From Zeus faber (Eukaryota > Chordata > Actinopteri > Zeiformes > Zeidae), in assembly GCA_960531495.1 (NCBI GenBank), contig OY482853.1:186001-250000 (forward strand): 64,000 nt of DNA. The letters run 5' to 3'. The notes under the pieces were generated by a model, which searched no databases, was not told the DNA's origin, and saw only the letters and a program-made list of their open reading frames with translations. Below, piece by piece: positions 11,566 to 26,300 of this stretch (position 1 is the stretch's first letter; each line of letters starts with the position of its first letter). The position numbers and the translations under genes are program-made.

Positions 11566-12892
11566 TGTTTCAGATCAGAGCAGGGATAAATTTGGTCTTA
11601 CTTCATCTCATTTTAAGGAAGGAAGGAGGCATGGATTGGAGGAGGGAAAGAAGGAAGGAAGCTTCTTACTTTAAAGTCTGGAATGGTCAGAATCACAACG
11701 TCCAACACACAGACATGCTGTGGCACGTGTTGTATCATATTTTCTCATTAGGTCTCAATGTTGCTCTCTCCTGGCTGTTTGTGGGATGATTTTAAACCAC
11801 AGCTTTTCACATATGAATCAATTTAATGTGTTTTGTTTGCAGAATGAATTGTCTAAATTAGAAAGTTAATTACTTACAATACTTTATTGATATACCATTA
11901 TCTTATATTAGAAGATACATGCATTATGCGTACTCTCCTCATCTCTCAGTAGATATATAGATGTATATATTTATAGATTCCAACAGACAGATGAGTACGG
12001 TTCATTTCCCCACCACGCAGCTTCCAGGACACCAATGTCTCACCCTGTGGACAGAATGGACACTGCACCCTGGACCAGGGTGCTCTGCCATGTGTCTTCT
12101 TGTGGCTACTGCTCCATGGAGGTTCCTCTACTGGAGATCAGCTTCAACAGACTCCTTTAAGGGATTCTGACCGAAAACCTTGCTTCTACACTTTAATCCC
12201 TGCCAGACAGTGTAAGTGTGCCACTTTAATGCAAATATGAGACGGCATGAAAGATGATGAAAATATATATTTTGTATAGATGTTCAAAATAATATGGTAT
12301 GTAGTGCTCTGGGGCTGAAAAAGAGAGGAACTTATCCAACCGCACCAGCAGAGGGGGTTAATTCAGGGAAGGGAAGGTAGACCAGACCCTCCATCGTCAT
12401 TCCAGTGGATAGATAGAAGACAGGGACGCACTGACCTCCACTCTTCTGGACTGCATTCTGGAGGACCTAATGCTGGACGTTCAACTATTCTCCTCATGAA
12501 CCTCAAAAGGTGCCCCAGTTCCACACTTCCTACCTCATGAAGGGAAGATCTCCAACTGGACCAAAGCAAGGTCTTTACTAAGATCATCGTAGATTAATGA
12601 ATCGACAAATTGTTTCTGGTGGCTTGCAGGACCCGCCACACTTAAATTATTGTACTTTAAAAATGTCCATCAAGGTTCGCTTATTGAAAGCTTAGTAACA
12701 AAAAGGTGGTTACTGCAACCCAGGCGACCAGTATTTTGTATGATCATTTCAGACATACCAAGCCACTGTGGTGGTTTTAGCCTTAAAGCCATTACCCTTG
12801 AGGATATATCAATGAGTCCTACCAACAGGTGGAAGGTGCAGGAAGCTGTCCAGACCAAAATAAGTCCTTAAGCGTGTTCTGGACATCTATAA

Positions 12893-12938
12893 AGCCTTTG
12901 GTATGTATGTGACAAATAATCTCTTGAACTTGAACTTG
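12893..12938 (+). mobile_element. Short LINE/SINE 3' tail, TTGAAC terminal repeats
   Basis: GGTATGTATGTGACAAATAA followed by CTTGAACTTGAACTTG matches, in the opposite strand, the tail at 33917-33966. It is the end of a retroposon whose body is not evident. The remaining region 12940-14173 lies downstream of the lrfn3 stop and may be 3' UTR; no clear polyadenylation signal was assigned. Confidence 0.6.
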
Positions 12939-14173
12939 GTTGGAGGTAGGACAGCAAGCTCACACCACAGTGTTGAGACAATCAAGTTATTAGCAATCAG
13001 AGCTCCCCGTATAGGGTAGCTGAGGAAGCTGCCATTTCCAGTGAGGCAACTTAGCATACCCTGTTTTCCCAACACCACCCAAATTCTGCTGTTGAAAATC
13101 CTGTGTACCTCATGCAGACTGGGCATTGTCTACTCCTCTGACTGCCCCCACCTGGAAGACTTTGCACAACAATCACTGTCACCAAATGTTGAAAACCAAA
13201 TAATCTTACAAGGACTTCAGAATTATTGTATTTCAGGGCAATATAATCTATATTGAAATCCAGACAGCAGCTCAAGCAGAACTGCTGTATTTGCAATATT
13301 ATGAATCTTTGCCCTCAGTGATGTGATTGGATCATTTACCCCTCCACACCCCAAAACGAGAGGTGGGATTGGATAATCTATATGGCAGAGCCAGGGTCAG
13401 TTTACTGTAATACATTATTGACATAGCGTGACATGAATTATCAGGCTGGTTCCAAATCAGTTCTGTTCCATTTCACTATTTTGAAGAAAAAAAACTTTCA
13501 ACTTTTACATGTCGAAATTATTTTACTGAGGGAATCGTTTTGTATTTAGGGTTTTTAGAACTATTGACCGATCATCGTACAAAGGGCTAAATGATCATAC
13601 AAATACAATAATTATTAAGATGTACTATAAGTTGGCCTGTCTCCTCCGCTCTCCCACAGCCAGCTGCACCTGGTCCAGGGTCAGACAATACTGGAAACAT
13701 GTGGCTGATGGACTGATGTCGTGGTGAAGAACACCCAGTACCAGAGAGAGAGAAAGAGAGCGAGAGATGGTGTTTCTGAATGTGTATGTGTGTGTGTCAG
13801 TATGTCATTCAGTGTGTTCAATTTGTCCACATGATTTCTTAAATCTACTCTGTCTGCCTGCCTGTCTGATAATCTGTCCTACTGACTTAATCTGCTTTAC
13901 GTATTATCTGTCTCTCTAGAGAGAGAGAAATAGTGACTGTATCCGCTACGTTGTCCATGCTCTGCCATCATCCTATTGGTTATTCCTTCCCCCCGCTGCC
14001 CCTTTCCCTTGATTGACAGCAGCTACTTACCAGTGACAGGAGTCCGGCCTCAGTGTGAGGTGGAGTTTGGCTCCAGGCACTGGCAGCAAATCAAAAAGAA
14101 GGGGGTGGATGTTTGTTGTACTGGTTTGGGTTTAGTGATTGGTGTGTGGTGGCGATTGAAAGTTCCTTGTGTG

Positions 14174-14301
14174 TTATTGAGAGATGGCGTCCTGGTCGTG
14201 GGAGGGATTAAGGTCGACTACAGTCGTTCCTCGCAGAGAAGCTTCTACTGTTCCCTCCGGTGCCAGCGAAGACGAAGGCTGGGAGTTTTTGTTGGATCCC
14301 C
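14174..14301 (-). CDS. lrfn3: lrfn3 coding exon 9: C-terminal tail and stop
   Basis: A TTCTGCTTCCAG acceptor at 14302 is in phase with exon 8. The exon encodes a Ser/Gly-rich stretch, then [18 protein letters not shown] and ends AISQ, stop at 14176-14174. The LRGTTVVDL block resembles the TVVQLD end of mammalian LRFN3. There is no terminal PDZ ligand, in contrast to LRFN1/2/4. This exon is too short to stand out as an open frame; it was found by phase and motif. Confidence 0.75.
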
Positions 14302-17300
14302 CTGGAAGCAGAACAGTGAGGGTTAGAAGGGTAAGGAGGGTTCGGAGAGTTAGGACGGTTCGGAGGGTAAGAGGGGTGAGAAGTGTTAGGAGGGTTAGAA
14401 GGTTAAGGACGATTAGAAAGGTTAGGGGGTTAGGAGGGTTCAGAGATTTAGGAGGTTATGTGGATTAGTAGGGTAAGGAGGGTTCGGAGAAATTGGAGGT
14501 TATGTTCGTTAGGAGGCTTATGAGGGTTCAGAGGTATAGGAGGGTTTGGAGGGTGGGAAGCGTTCGGAGATTTAGGAGGTTTTGTGGGTCAGGAGGGTTA
14601 GAAAAAAAAATAGGGTTAGGAGGGTTAGAAACATTAGGAGGGTTAGGATGTATATAGGATGGTTCGTTGGGTTCGGAGGGTTAAAATGGTTTGAAGAATT
14701 AGGAGGTTATGTTGATTTGGAGGGTTAGGAGGTTCAGAGGTATAGGAGGGTTTAAATAATTAGGAGAGTTACGTGGGGTTCTGTGGTACGTAAAGAGGGT
14801 TAGAAAGATTAGAAGGGTTCAGAGGTATAGGAGGGTTGAGAGAATAAGGAGGTCATGTGGATTAGGATGGTAATGTGGGTTAGGAGGGTTAGAAACATTA
14901 GGAGGGTTCAGAGGGTTATGTGGGTGAGAATGGTCTAGTGATAGAGGATCAAATGGTTCCTTCCTCCGGCTTCACCCTGTTCGATGCCCTCTTCTCTCCA
15001 TTATCCTACCTAGCAAGCAAAAACACGAAGCACGGCAAGCGACCAAACCCCAAGCAACTAACCCAGTGACCAAGTTACTAAACCAGTGACCAAGCAGCAA
15101 CCCAGTAACCTAATAACCAACCCAGTTACCTAGTTACTAACCCAATGACTTAGTCACTAGCCCAGTAACCAAGCGGTAACCTGGTAACCTGGTTACTAAC
15201 CCAGTGACCAAGCGGTAACCCAGTAATCTAGTTATTAACCCAGTGGTCAAGTTATTAACCCAGTGATCTAGTTACAAACCAAGTGACTTAGTTACTAACC
15301 GACTGACCTACTTACTAACACAGTAACCTACTTACTAACTCGGTGACCTACTAACCCATTAACCTAGTTACTCACCCAGTGACCTAGTAAGTAACCCAGT
15401 AACCATCAGTAACCCAGCAACCTAGTTACTAACCCAGTGACCTAGGTACTAACCCAGTAACCTAGTTACTAAGCCAGTGACCTGGTTACTAACCCAGTAA
15501 CCACGTTAGTAACCCAGTGACCTAGTTGCTATTCCAGCGACCTAGTTACTAACCCAGTAACCAAGTTGCTAACCCAGTAACCTAGTAACCAACCTTGTAA
15601 CCTAGTTACTAACCTAGTAACTGACCGCGTAAACAATAGTAACATAGTTACTAAATTAGTAACATAGTTATTAACTTAGTAACTTAGTTATTAACCTAGT
15701 TGTTCCGGTCCCCCCAGTTTGTATTGTGACATCATAGCAGTGTGATGATAGTATGACATCAGAACACAGGCAGATTCACAGTCAGACAGATACTTACGCA
15801 GTCACTCTGATCATGCCTCAGACCCAGGCTAACATCTCTTCCACCAGCCTCACATTGACATTGATCAGACGCTTTTATCCAAAGCGAATTACAATTATTC
15901 AAACACCGACGGACGCAGCCATCAGGAGCAATTAGGGGTTAAGTGTCTTGCTCAAGGACACTACAGCATGCTAGCAGGAGGAGCCTGGGATCCAACCAGC
16001 AACCTTTAGATCACTAGACCACCAGCTCTACTCCTGAGCCTCCAGCCTCATAATGGCCCTTGAGAAAGCACAATCTGAGAGTTAATTAATGTTATTGGTG
16101 TATGCATACAGTGTCAGAGCTAGCACAACGTATTATTTACATCTGCATATTTCTGTACAGTTCCACAGTTTTACACTGCTTCCATTAAAGATACCAAAAG
16201 TGAGCTCCTGTCTCCGGGTACTAATTGAGAGAAGGATTAGCTCGCTGCATAGCCACGTACGACTACACGTGGTGAGGGCAGAAGACTAGTAACATAGTTA
16301 CTAACCTAGTAACCAACCTATCAAGACATAAAGCATGAATGTTTACTGACAAAAATGAGTCCAATAAGAGTAGTCCTGGAAGTGGGCCGGCACTTCCCAG
16401 TACGCAGTACTGGTAGTCAACACTACACAGTACTGGTACTTGCCAGTATGTAGTACCGGTAGTCAATACTACGCAGTACCAGTAGTCAAAGCTACACAGT
16501 GCCGGTAGACACCGGTGCTGGTACGCAGTACCGGTACTCGCCGGCACGCAGTACCGGTAGTCAATGCTACACAGTACCAGTAGTCAACGCTACTAAGTAC
16601 CGAGTCAATGCTATGCACTACCCGTACTCGCCGGTACCCAGTACCAGTAGTCAACGCTACGCAGTACTGGTAGTCAGTGCTACGCAGTACCGGTACTCAC
16701 CGCTATGCAGTACCAGTACTCAACACTACGCAGTACCTGTACTCAACACTATTCAATACTGGTACTTCTACATTTTACTCACTGCGTACCGGGACATTGT
16801 GTCACCAGCACTTCTCTATAATCTATAATATTTTATTGAGTCTGAGCTCACTCTTTCTTGAAATCATTAGAACGCACAAGTTGCGAGCTCCGGCTCCAGG
16901 TTGCCATGACATCATTGACAATATGCGGAGATGGTCGTTGGTAACGGCTGCTGCCCATGCTCCGCTTCAGGTGGATTAGAAACTCCCAAGTTCGGTTCAA
17001 AGCGCAGCATGAGTGATGGTGCATTCCATGGAAACACGAAAACCTGTAATTCCAGTTGGTTGTCCCCATATTAGCATGACATAAAAACTAGTAGTTCAAA
17101 ATGACAGTACACACCTTTTTGTATAAAAATCTATAAAAAAGGAACGTTCACTGTTAATGGTGTACACCACCATGTTGCCGTGACAATGGGTCTGTTATCT
17201 TGGTAAACTCGGTTGCGAGGGATCAGCTCTGAAATTCCAACTTAAATGGCCATTCGTTTCCAATCCAACCTCGTGAAGTGATCAGAATGCAAAAGGACCC

Positions 17301-20300
17301 TTACTATTATCATTTTGAATGTACTGTATTATAAAATAATAAAATTGTCATAAAATGATTGCCCCCTCCGTCAACATGTGAATAAGGGAAGTACAAGCAT
17401 TTTTTTCCACTTCAAGCACAAGAACTAAGTGTTCAGAGGGTTGTCTTTCATCTGCAATAGGGTTAGGGTTAGGGTTGGAGAGTAAATATGTAGACCTCTC
17501 AGTGTCAGGGACGTAGACCTCTCAGGGTTGGAGAGTAAAGATGGAGACCTTTAAGCCAACACTGGTGATCACTATACTAACAGTTGTTATTTTCTGCATG
17601 TTAAGGTAAGCGGCTCTCAGCCATGACACCAGGCAGTCACAGACACGGCAAGGAAGGGACTCCCTGATAAAACACCCAAGTGGTCGCTCAAGGGAACTAC
17701 ATGTGTTGGGTTGAGGTTAGGCTCCCCAGATTAGATTAACCTTCCTGGAACCAACCTCAAGACAACCAATAGGAGAGTGTGAGAACATTAACCCACTAGC
17801 ATTAGAGTTGGGGTTACGGTTACCTGGTGGGTAAAGGTTAGCTGCGAGATCTGCAATTACCTTGGCCTCCACTGGAAGAGGGGGGAGGCAGAGCCAGGAC
17901 GCCTGCTCCACCCCCTCCATTGGTTTGGGAGCAGACATTGGCTTGGCGGGAAGTGGCCTTGGCCTTGTAGTGGTTACTGTGGAGCTTGTACTTCATCAAT
18001 AGGATGAAGATGAAGACGAGAACCGAGGCCACGATGATGCCGCCAATGATGATGATCATCGTCCCGCCCAGGAACTGAAAAAGGAGGTGTGGAAAATGTA
18101 CTCATTATTACTTTTTATTTGTTACTTTTTATACTCCTTTATTACTCGTTTCCTCATTCATTCAGCTCCAACCCTAAGATGCTGGATTTCTTTAGACAGG
18201 AGAATGAACGTGACAGACAGACAGACGGACAGAAAGACAGACAGACAGACAGGCAGACAGGCAGGCAGCCAGACAGACGTACAGACAGAGAGGGAGAGAG
18301 GCAGGCAGACAGGTATCTCTAGCGTTTGCTTTACTGTTGATGGTCATATCAGTTTATGTGTAAATTAGGTTTTAACTCAAACAATTAATGCAAGTTGTTT
18401 GATAGTAAATCTATTACATTAGTCTAATTTTGTTTTGCCTTAATTCTAAAATTAAACAATATAATTGTTGTAATAATTTAATAATATAATAATTCAATTT
18501 TCTCTGAAAACTTTCAACACAAAGTTTCAACAAATTCATCTTTAGAAGCCGAAACTGATTTTATTTTACAGCAAATAATGAGTTGGATATGCTGACCATT
18601 TAATGGAAAGCCAAAAAAATTTGGTTTCATTAAATGTAATTTAAAATGAACTCCCAATCAATAAAACCATTTAAAACTAAAGTAGATTAATTTACATTTT
18701 GCAAAATTTCACATTTCTGTATTGTATACATTTCTGTATACATTTCTGGACTGAAGCCTGAAGCGTTCAAATCTGTTGCCTTTAGTGGTGGAACCCCAAA
18801 CAAGTTTAGCATATAGGGTTAGGGAGATATTATCAGGGAGGTGGGCTCAGCTGAAAACATAAATTTAACTTTTCATATAATTAACATTAATATATATATT
18901 TATATATAACACTTTTTACAAACTTTTCATGGATAATTTTGTCTTCTATTGGCATTATCTTGCCTCTAAAAATGCTTTAAATGCATCGTCTGCAATTTGA
19001 AGAATTTTGAAGGTAATTTATCCATTTTGAATATAGTGGTTTTCCTTTTATTCCCTTTTTTTAATATGAAGCACTTTGAGCTGCATTTGCTGTTTGCAAT
19101 GTGCTGTAGAAATAAAAGGGATTATTATTATGATAAGTAAGCGTGCGCATGCCCGAACGAACCTGGTCCCGGATGGAATGGCAGCGGCCGTACTCTGTTT
19201 CGGTGCTGAAGGTCACGCAGCCCACCAGCCTGGTGCCCGTCAAGGTTGTGACCCCGTCGTCGTAGACAGCGAGCACGCACAGCTCGTAGTCCCGGGCCGC
19301 GGCCAGGTCGCTGAGCAGGAAGTGCTTGTGATTGGCCGGGATCATCCTGAGGGGACCGAGCATGAAATGTTTTAGTGAATTTGAGTCATCACTTTTCTGC
19401 ATTTTGCACTCACAGTCAGAGTGTGACACCATTAAAAATACAGTAAAACACATAAGAATACAGTAAAATACATTAGAACACAGTAAAACACATAAAAACA
19501 CAGTAAAACACACTAGAATACAGTAAAACACATTAGAACACAGTAAAACAGATTAGAACATAGTAAAACACATTAAAACACAATAAAACACATTTTAAAA
19601 CACAGTAAAACAGATTAGAACATAGTAAAACACAATGAAATACAGTGAAACACATTAAAACACAGTAAAACACATTATGACACAGTAAAATACGATGAAA
19701 CACAATAAAACACATTGAAACCGATTAAAACACATTAAACACAGTAAATCTACGAAAACACATTAAAACCCATTAAAATCCATTAAAACACAGTAAAACA
19801 CAATACAACCCATAAAACACATTCAAACAATTTGAAACACAGTAAAACACATTAAAACCCATTAGAACATATTGAAACCCATTGGAACACACAGTAAAAC
19901 CCATTAAATTACAATAAAACACATTAGAACCGATGAGTTGGTGCTATGCTGCTGTGGGGATGTACTGTGGCTGTGGAGATGTACCCCTAGGGGGCTCTGT
20001 GGCTAGGGTTAGATGTCTGCGCAGGCATCGGCAGCAGGGGAGGTGGGGTTATCACTCTGGTGCCCTGCAGCAAGTGCACTCGGCTATGTGGGTGGGCATT
20101 CGGGTCTTGTGACTGGGTGTTGGATCTGGCCAGTTGCTGTATGGGCCTTGCCCTTACATGGGCGCTAGTGGGCATGGGGGGACCGCTGGCAGGGCGGGTT
20201 GGTCTGTCCGTGCCTGGTGTTTGTGGCCCGGGTTCTGTGCCTGCGGCTGCACATGGGGGTGGGTTGTATGTGTGTGCCACAGGGGGCAGGGTCTCTTCCC

Positions 20301-23300
20301 GCTCTCTGGGACTGGTTTATGCCTGTGCTCGGGGCCGGGCGTGGCCATTGCTCTGCGGGCTCCCGGCTTCTCTAGGGGCTGGGGGGTCTTCTGTGGCTGC
20401 AGGACGGGGTGCTCAAGGCTTTCCTATGGTTGTGGATTGTCTGTACGGCTGCAGGACTGGGTGGATTCGGGGCCTTTTCTGCTGCTTAAAGGCTACCATA
20501 TAATACCGACCGTATTCACCAGAAATAGTTGGGACAAGTCCTGTACACTCACCAGTGGACACACACACACACACCCTCCTGGTTAATTCCCTCTCATTTT
20601 CTGCCATAACTATGACAGGAATATACCTGTTGTCGTCTGATGTTCATGTTTCTCCATGTACATGTTGTTTGTTTCTAGGTTTGTGTTTTTCCATGTTCAT
20701 GTTTGTTTCTATGTTTGTTTTTCAGTGTACATTTTGTTTGTTTCTATGATTATGATTTTCCATGTACATGTTGTTCACTCTATGTTTATTTGTCTAACTT
20801 GTGGTGATTCTCCCACTTGGAGTAGTAATGATGATTAGTTGTTTAAAGACAAAAACATGGTAAGATGCTTCTCCAAAGAGGGGGATTGGTGGTGATTGTG
20901 TGTAACAAAAAACTGTGCTCTTGTCATCCCACAGGTCGGCCACAGGACAGAGTTATTACAGCAGTTCTTGATGATTTAAGAATTAATAAAGAGTTGCATT
21001 GCAGGTTGATGGAGAAGTACTCCATTTGCAGACTAACTCTGTCAATGCAATGGAACAAATACTCTGTGTTGTATGTCCAACATGCTGACAGTACATGTTA
21101 AAAAAGTAGAACCCATAGAAACACATTCAAACAGTAAAACACATTAAAACCCATTGAGACACAGTAAAACCCATGAAATTGCATTAGAACAAAGTAAAAC
21201 AAATTAGAACCAATTAAAACACATTAAAACCCAATAAACCACATTCAAATACAGTAAAACCCATTAAAACACAGTAAAACCCATTAAAACAAGTACAACA
21301 CAGAGTAAAATCCAATAAATCCAATCCAATAAAACACAAAATCCAAATCCTTAAAGCCCATTAAAACCAATTGAAATACATTCAAACACAGTAGAACACA
21401 CAGTAAAACCCATTAAAACCCAATCAAAATCATTATAACACATTAAAACCAATTAAAATACATTGAAACACAGTAAAACATGTTAAAATACATTGAAACC
21501 CATAAAAACACAGTTAAAATCATGCTCTTCTTCCGGAGTGGTTTAATGACAGCTGTTATAAATGCTGCAGGAAAAAATACCTGATTGAAGAGAGCCATTT
21601 AAAATGTCTAATAGCTCATGTGCTAGGCACTTAAAAACTGTTTTAAAAAATGTGGCAGGGAGAGTGTCCAGGCAGCAGGTGGAGGACCTGAGCTGACCAA
21701 CCAGTTTTTTTTTTGTCTCAAGGGACAAAGTGAGACATGGCAGCAGTCATATTATTATTACTTTAGAAGCCATTGAAACACATTAAAACACAGTAAAACA
21801 CATTGGAACCTATTGAAACACATTAAAACACAATGAAACACATAAGAACCCATTAATACACAATAAAACACAGTAAAACACATTTGAACCTATTGAAACA
21901 CATTAAAACACATGAAAACACATTAAAAAAAACATAAAAACACATACATGAAAACACACTTAAACACAGTAAAACACAGTAAAACACATTGGAACCTATT
22001 GAAATACATTAAAACACAGTAAAACACATAAGAACCCATTATAACACGTTAAAACACAGTAAAACACATTTCAACCCACTAAAACATATTAAAACACAGT
22101 AAAACACATTACAACCCATTGAAACACATTACAACACAATAAAACCCCTTAGAACCCATTGAAACACATTAAAACAGGGCTGGGGAAGGGGATGGTAGCT
22201 CAGGCGGTAGAGCTGGTGGTCTAGTCATCTAAAGGTTGCTGGTTGGATCCCAGGCTCCTCCTGCTAGCATGCTGTAGTGTCCTTGAGCAAGACACTTAAC
22301 CCCTCATTGCTCCTGATGGCTGCGTCCGTCGCTGTTTGAACAATTGTAAGTCGCTTTGGATAAAAGCGTCTGATCAATGTAATGTAATGTAAAAGCCATT
22401 TGAATCCATTAACACAGTGAACCCAATAAAATACACTGTAAAATCCATTAAAACGTTGAAGAACACATACAGACTCATTAAAACTCAGTAAAAAACATTA
22501 GAAGCTGTTGAAACACAATAGAACACATTAATATACATTGAAACACAGTAAAACACAAATAAAATCAATTTTTATTCTATATATTTTTATTTTATTCTAT
22601 GTAGTATTCAACTTACTGTATTACGTTTTAGGAGTCAGTTAGTCGGTCTATTAGAAATAATTTCCTTTTTTTTCCTCTGACATATTGTGTGTTATCACCG
22701 GGTGCGTTGCATTACATTTCACTGCATATATGTATGAAAGTATGTATATGTATGTGACAAATAAAAATCTTGAATCTTGAAACACATTAAAACCCATTGA
22801 AATACATAACACATTTAAACACATTAGAACCTATTAAAACACATAATAATCAATTAAAATAAATTGAAACACAGTAAAACCCATTAAAATACATTGAAAC
22901 ACAGTAAAATGCAAAAAACTGCATTGAAACACATTAAAACCCATTAAAAGACATGAAACCCCATTGAAATACATTAAAACACATTAGAACCAATGAAAAA
23001 ACATTAGAACCCATTAAATGCATTGGAACACAGTAAAAGACAGTAAAACACACAAAAAAAACATTAAAACACATTACAACCCATTGAAACACAGTTAAAC
23101 ACAGTAAAACACACTATAAAAACATTAAAACACATTACAACCCATTGAAACACAGTAAAACACAGTAAAACACACTAAAAAAACATTAAAACACATTACA
23201 ACACAGTAAAAAATATTATAACACATTAAAAAACATTAACACACAGTAAAACATTTTAGAACCCATTGAGTGAGAAAGTCAGTAAGACTCATCATCCATC

Positions 23301-26300
23301 ATCTGCTCAGAGAGAGCGAGAGAGAATTTTTAGAACACCTTTATATGGAATCGACTTATTCCAGAGACACAAGCACAAGACAACTGTACGACAATTCAAT
23401 GAATGAAGCAATAAATAAAAAACATATAAGTAATAATTATATCATAATCATAATGCTAATTTAAAAAAAAGTTAAATTAAGAAAACATTATAAACCACAC
23501 AAGAAAAAAGGTCTGAAAGGGGAAAAACACCTAATTATACCCCCACACCAAGGAATGAAGGAAACACAATAAAAGGTTCCATTTCCTCTGAAACAACAGA
23601 GCGTGTCCTTGTAATCACTGCACCTCACTCATTAGTTTGTAAAGGATAAAAGCAGCCGCGCCCTGGCTCTCACCACAGCAACAGACAACAGGAACCAGCA
23701 ACCTCTTGATGTACATCGTTCTGGATTCTAGATTTCATGCTGTTGTAAATTTCAAGTTTTGCTTCCTCCACAAAATCATTTTAAAGTTTTAATTGAGTTA
23801 GGTCCAGGTTATTGTACACATCACTAACAAACAAGGCAGAGAAGAGAACCTTTCATGGAACTTCTGAAATAATACACTTAAAACATTAAAAAGTAGATCA
23901 AATCTCTGGAATTTTAAAACACAATGAAAAACAGTCTCTAAAAGTCCACAAAATGGGCATCGGTTGGATGCTGTTGAATTTGATGACAGAAATTGAAGCA
24001 TTGACAGCATTAGCACCATGAAAGATTCTCCTTAGGAGGTCACCTGAAATGTTGCTGAGTGGAGGCCTCCAGAGTGACCTTCCTACTGGTTCTACTGTAC
24101 TGTCTACCCCCACCTTCTCCCTTCATACTGGTTCCACTGCACCTTCTACCCCCAGCTTCATCCTCCATACTGGTTCCATTGCACCTTCTACCCCCAGCTT
24201 CATCCTCCATACTGGTTCCACTGCACCGTCTACCCCCAGCTTCATCCTCCATACTGGTTCCACTGCACCGTCTACCCCCAGCTTCATCCTCCATACTGGT
24301 TCCACTGCACTGTCTACCCCCAGCTTCATCCTCCATACTGGTTCCACTGCACTGTCTACCCCCAGCTTCATCCTCCATACTGGTTCCACTGCACTGTCTA
24401 CCCCCAGCTTCATCCTCCATACTGGCTCCACTGCACTGTCTACCCCCAGCTTCATCCTCCATACTGGCTCCACTGCACTGTCTACCCCCAGCTTCATCCT
24501 CCATACTGGTTCCACTGCACCTTCTACCCCCAGCTTCATCCTCCATACTGGTTCCACTGCACCTTCTACCCCCAGCTTCATCCTCCATACAAGATTCAAG
24601 ATTTCAAGATTCAAGATTTTTATTGAATCTTGAAATCATACTAATTCCACTGCACCATCTACCCCTAGCTTCATCCTCCATACTAGTTCTACTGCACCGT
24701 CTACCCCCAGCTTCATCGTCCATACTAGTTCCACTGCACCGTCTACCCCTAGCTTCACCCTCTATACTGGTTCCACTGCACTGTCTACCAACAGCCTTAT
24801 CCTCCATACTGGTTCCACTTCACTCTATGTGGGAGCAGTCTTCTCCACCTCGCCAGCCATCCCTCCACTGTCGCCCCCCCCCCCCCAGGAACATTTATCT
24901 TGTGGCTGAAGTATTGTCTGTGCTTGTGTTAAAGTGATGGATGCTGATCGCTGCCTTCCCCTTTCGGCATGGCGCAATTACCAAGCCATTAGGCCAAGTT
25001 GATAGATACCCCAAGTAGAGGGGGGGGACGGACCTTTTAGGGCCATGGAAATGAAAAACTGTCGGCGCTCATTCAGAGATTCAGGGATAATCTCATAGTC
25101 ATAACACATTTTTCATTCAGCTAAATTCCTAATTTCAGATCATTGGTGCAGTGAGCAAAGATAACTGTAATACTGATGCTGAACTCCAGCAAACCTCTCC
25201 ATTCATTGCTGCAAGAATGTCCAAGTGTGAAGCTCTGACAGCACTGATTAAAATGAAACAGAACCACTGTCGCTCTACATCCAAACACTATCCAAAACTT
25301 TATTCAAAGTATAATTCTTCAGTTCACCACTCCAGTTTGGCTGTGGGTGCTAGAGGACATTTAAACCAAATAAAACCAAATAATTACCTGTAGAGTTACA
25401 TTTCATGCCACAATATATACCCTGGTCCCAATGGGAAGCCCATTAAAGAACTAACCCATCTACCACACACAACCCTAACCCTACCAAACACCCCCTCCCC
25501 ATTATGATTTAATTAATCAAATTATATTTTGCTGACTGTATCAATTTTTTATTATATCATCACCCGGTCCAACACCCGGTTCCTCCATATACAGTATATC
25601 CAGGTTTTTCCAGATTTTTCTGAACTGGAGAATCGAGCGATCGACCTTTCTAGAACCATGCTGCGTGCAACAAATTGCAGATTATTGTGTCTGCTAAATG
25701 GCGTAATGTCTTCTTTTCATGCTGATGTGTGAGCGTGGAATACTTTACAGGGGTATTTAGTTGTGACATAATGCATCCTTCTTCTTTTGATGATGGAAAG
25801 CTTGTTGTCTCATCTCCACTTATAAAGGGGATCCACAAGGTCACCTGATAATAAATCACCTCCGCTTTCTTCCAGTGCTTTGTGCTTCAGAACATTTTTG
25901 GAACCTGTGACCACACGTTGAAAAGAGGAAAACACAAACCTGTATATGAGGATGTCGTCTGTGGAGCTGTTGTACTGTATCTGGTACATGCGGACCCCCG
26001 GGATGTGGTTCTGGGGGGGCCAGCGGATGGTGGCAGAGCTGGACGTCAGCTCTGACACGCTGACCCTCTGCTGGTTAGAGCGCACTGGCCCCCCGCTGGC
26101 GTTGGACTTGATGGAGGTGGGGATGTCGGAGGGGCCAGGGTCTGGCTCCAGCTTGGGGTCGAAGTGGGGGGACGGGTTGACCACCAGCTCCACGGGGGCC
26201 GTGGCCTCTCCGGCCGCGTTCGACGCGATGCAGGTGAACTTTCCAGAATCCTGATGTGAGGTGGTTCTGTGTTATCACTTTCATTTTTATTATACTTTTT

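Noticed and set aside
13976-14468. Plus-strand open frames overlapping exon 9
   Set aside because: They are antisense to the lrfn3 terminal exon and then run into the GGTTAGGAGG repeat. The minus-strand reading has a phase-matched splice site and a family-like C-terminus.
19987-20586. Open frames on both strands of the G-rich region (97 to 150 residues)
   Set aside because: The region is part of a repeated interspersed element and the second copy at 46330 does not preserve these frames.
22192-22290. A tRNA gene, from A- and B-box-like sequences
   Set aside because: The sequence continues into a SINE body and tail and recurs in other copies, so it is a SINE head and not a functional tRNA.
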